The notes beneath the pieces are model-generated. The model worked only from the letters and a program-made list of their open reading frames with translations. It did not search any database and had not been told where the DNA came from. A stretch of 64,000 nt of DNA. Source: Suttonella indologenes. Its GTDB lineage: Bacteria > Pseudomonadota > Gammaproteobacteria > Cardiobacteriales > Cardiobacteriaceae. The stretch spans positions 566,001 through 630,000 of the forward strand of contig NZ_UHIA01000004.1 of assembly GCF_900460215.1 (NCBI RefSeq), written 5' to 3'. This document shows positions 62,231-64,000 of the stretch, in pieces (the stretch's first letter is position 1; the number at the start of each line of letters is the position of its first letter). The position numbers and the translations under genes are program-made.

Positions 62231-63130
62231 ATGGAAAATTTACACACCGCTTTGGATTATCTGCGCTATGCCGCCAGCGAGTTTGCCCGCCACGATATTT
62301 ATTACGGGCATGGCACCGATAATGCCCTTGACGAAGCCGCCGCATTGGTCTTAGGGATATTAAGACTGCCTTTTGATTTGCAGCCGCTGTATTTGCAGAC
62401 CCGCCTCACGCAGGCGGAAAAAGAGGCATTGGCTGCCGCAATCGACAAACGCGTTACGCAGCGTATTCCCGTGCCCTATTTAAGCAAGCGTACGCTCTAC
62501 GGCGGCTATGAATTTTATATTGACGAACGTGCATTGATACCGCGTTCGCCGATTGCGGAGCTGATAGAGCGCGATTTGCAGCCTTATTGGCAGGGCGGCG
62601 AGCCGCAGCGTATTTTGGATTTGTGCTGCGGCAGCGGCTGCATCGGCATGTTGGCGAAATACCGCTATCCGCAAGCGGAAGTGCTGTTGAGCGATATCAA
62701 TGCCGATGCTTTGGCGGTGGCGGAAATCAATTTGGCGCGCGCTGATATGAGCGGCTATGGCATCGAGACGGTACAAAGCGATTTGTTTAGCGGTCTAAGC
62801 GGGGAATTTGATTGGATTTTATGCAATCCGCCCTATGTGGAAGAGGCGGAAATGCAGGAGATTGCAGCGGAATTTTTACATGAACCGCGCCTTGCCCTGA
62901 CTTCCGGCGCGGACGGCTTGGATTTGAGCCACAAGATTCTCGCCCAAGCAGCGGATTATTTGAGCGAAAACGGCGTTTTAATTTTGGAAGTTGGCATGAG
63001 TTGGCAGAATCTTGAAGCCGCTTATCCGGAAATCGGTTTTGATTGGATTGAATTTGAGCGCGGCGGCGAGGGCGTATTGGCGGTCAGTCGCGATGAATTA
63101 TTGGCTTGGCGCGAGGCAGGATTGCTGTAA
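62231..63130 (+). CDS. prmB: 50S ribosomal protein L3 N5-glutamine methyltransferase
   Basis: Methylates a glutamine of ribosomal protein L3. AdoMet motif I is ILDLCCGSGCIG and the catalytic glutamine-binding tetrapeptide is NPPY in WILCNPPYVEEAEM. The N-terminal helical domain includes VPYLSKRTLYGGYEFYI and IPRSPIAELI, typical of PrmB rather than PrmC (which has IPRPETE). The 299 residues are normal. aroC, its neighbour in enterobacteria, is not seen. Confidence 0.93.
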   Translation: MENLHTALDYLRYAASEFARHDIYYGHGTDNALDEAAALVLGILRLPFDLQPLYLQTRLTQAEKEALAAAIDKRVTQRIPVPYLSKRTLYGGYEFYIDERALIPRSPIAELIERDLQPYWQGGEPQRILDLCCGSGCIGMLAKYRYPQAEVLLSDINADALAVAEINLARADMSGYGIETVQSDLFSGLSGEFDWILCNPPYVEEAEMQEIAAEFLHEPRLALTSGADGLDLSHKILAQAADYLSENGVLILEVGMSWQNLEAAYPEIGFDWIEFERGGEGVLAVSRDELLAWREAGLL

Positions 63131-63194
63131 ACGCCGCCGGCACAGCCTTTGTGATTTGGGCTTAATAGAGAAATCATGCGCATAGGAGCAAGAG

Positions 63195-64000
63195 ATGAAT
63201 AAGACTTTAGGCACGACTTTATTGGTATCCGGCACGATGATCGGCGCCGGCATGCTAGCAATGCCACTGACTTCGGCGGGTATCGGTTTTGCCGCCACCG
63301 CCGTTTTGCTGATTCTGATTTGGGCGATGCTGAGTTACAGCGCTTTATTGTTCGTGGAAGTGTATCAAACCGTGCCGGCAGATGCCGGCATCGGCACCTT
63401 AAGCGCCAAGTATTTCGGCCGCTTCGGCAGAATCGTATCTACCGCAGTCATGCTGATTTTTCTCTTTGCTTTATTGGCGGCTTATATGACCGGCGGCGGT
63501 AGTATTTTAGCCACCTATCTGCCGCCGATGGGCGATGCGCAGACGCATAAGATTGTTTCGGTCTTGCTGTTTACCTTGCTGCTGGGCGCGGTGGTGGTCT
63601 TGGGAACTTTGGTGATTGACGGTTTGAACCGCCTCTTGTTTTACAGCATGTTGGCGGTATTGGTTTTTGTGCTGATCGTGATGATGCCGGAAGTGTCGAT
63701 GCAGAATTTATCCGCCATGCCTTTGGATAAGGCTTTTATAATTTCCGCCTGCCCCGTCTTTTTTACCTCTTTCGGTTTTCATGGCTCGATTCCCAGTTTT
63801 AACAAATATTTGAACGGCGATGTGAAGGCTTTGCGTATCGCAATTTTAGCCGGCACAAGCATCACTTTATCGGTCTATATGCTTTGGCAATTGGGAACGC
63901 ACGGCGTGCTGACGCAGGCGGTCTTTGTCGAGATTTTGAAAAATGATCCCACTTTAGGCGGCATGTTGAGCGCGGTGGAAGAGATGACCGGCAGCGCGCG
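63195..64000 (+). CDS. Aromatic amino acid permease (TyrP/Mtr, HAAAP family), partial at the window end
   Basis: A proton-coupled inner-membrane carrier, cut after 268 codons. It starts MNKTLGTTLLVSGTMIGAGM, the family signature, with AGGAG 6 bases before the ATG at 63195. At least seven hydrophobic segments follow, and VFFTSFGFHGSIPSFNKYL is the conserved HAAAP loop. Tyrosine or tryptophan is the probable substrate; the part that would distinguish them is not resolvable by eye. Confidence 0.88.
   Translation, partial: MNKTLGTTLLVSGTMIGAGMLAMPLTSAGIGFAATAVLLILIWAMLSYSALLFVEVYQTVPADAGIGTLSAKYFGRFGRIVSTAVMLIFLFALLAAYMTGGGSILATYLPPMGDAQTHKIVSVLLFTLLLGAVVVLGTLVIDGLNRLLFYSMLAVLVFVLIVMMPEVSMQNLSAMPLDKAFIISACPVFFTSFGFHGSIPSFNKYLNGDVKALRIAILAGTSITLSVYMLWQLGTHGVLTQAVFVEILKNDPTLGGMLSAVEEMTGSA

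Noticed and set aside
1..64000. DNA-uptake words of Pasteurellaceae (AAGTGCGGT) or Neisseriaceae (GCCGTCTGAA)
   Set aside because: None was noticed as repeated in the window despite pilT/pilU; a computed word count would be needed to exclude another uptake word.
1..64000. tRNA or rRNA genes
   Set aside because: No cloverleaf with a GTTCGANNC arm and CCA-type end, and no rRNA core sequence, was seen in the gaps.

Overview
The window is bacterial and most resembles a gammaproteobacterium with type IV pili. The evidence is paired pilT/pilU, hslVU, parE/parC, prmB (modifies ribosomal protein L3), rpiA, lepA-lepB-rnc-era and a lone EIIA-Glc. The genus cannot be named from sequence alone; an organism near Cardiobacteriales is only a guess. 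Most of the window (about 1-34.5 kb and 55.6-64 kb) shares one compositional style (GCG/GGC/TTG-rich) and a dense housekeeping layout. The block from about 34.8 to 55.4 kb is visibly more A+T rich and looks acquired.

Layout. 1-9.1 kb: a glycogen operon on the minus strand, transcribed malQ-glgB (one fused 1412-residue protein), glgX, glgC, glgA, ending in a terminator at 31-62. 9.1-9.6 kb: a leader-like intergenic stretch with hairpins and a small mobile repeat (called MITE-A here). 9.6-17.5 kb: a minus-strand nine-gene operon proC-yggT-mnmG-orf67-serC-pyrD-pgpA-purB-DUF442 phosphatase, mostly with 1-4 base overlaps. 17.6-26.5 kb: plus-strand pilT, pilU, parE, parC, a carnitine-acyltransferase-like gene and aroK. 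26.5-29.3 kb: a DUF819 membrane protein and ilvA (minus). 29.4 kb: rpiA (plus). 30.1-34.5 kb: lepA-lepB-rnc-era (minus). 55.6-64 kb: a membrane protein, mutY, a DMT transporter, gloA, Mn-type sod and hslVU (minus), then crr, prmB and the start of an aromatic amino acid permease (plus).

The accessory block holds two different type I restriction-modification systems on either side of a small redox cluster. System 1 (35.8-44.0 kb) is hsdM, a DNA-binding protein, a Doc/Fic toxin, a frameshifted hsdS, a zinc-finger protein and hsdR. System 2 (46.4-53.4 kb) is hsdM, hsdS, a HEPN-like double zinc-ribbon protein and hsdR. Between them lie an Old Yellow Enzyme, a nitroreductase and a deleted alcohol dehydrogenase. 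The LysR gene that probably controls this redox cluster sits on the far side of system 1, as if system 1 had entered a LysR/OYE divergent pair.

The edges of the block are mobile-element debris. The left edge is an azlC fragment cut by a MITE-A copy. The right edge has a complete IS982-family element, a dead IS630-family transposase carrying a second MITE (MITE-B) in a TA site, a third MITE-A copy abutting the IS630 end, and a fragment of a short-chain dehydrogenase. MITE-A termini match the surviving IS630 end at 22 of the first 28 bases, so MITE-A is probably a non-autonomous derivative of this IS630 element. The least-described items are the HEPN/zinc-ribbon and zinc-finger genes inside the two hsd operons, the MITE families, and the MalQ-GlgB fusion.
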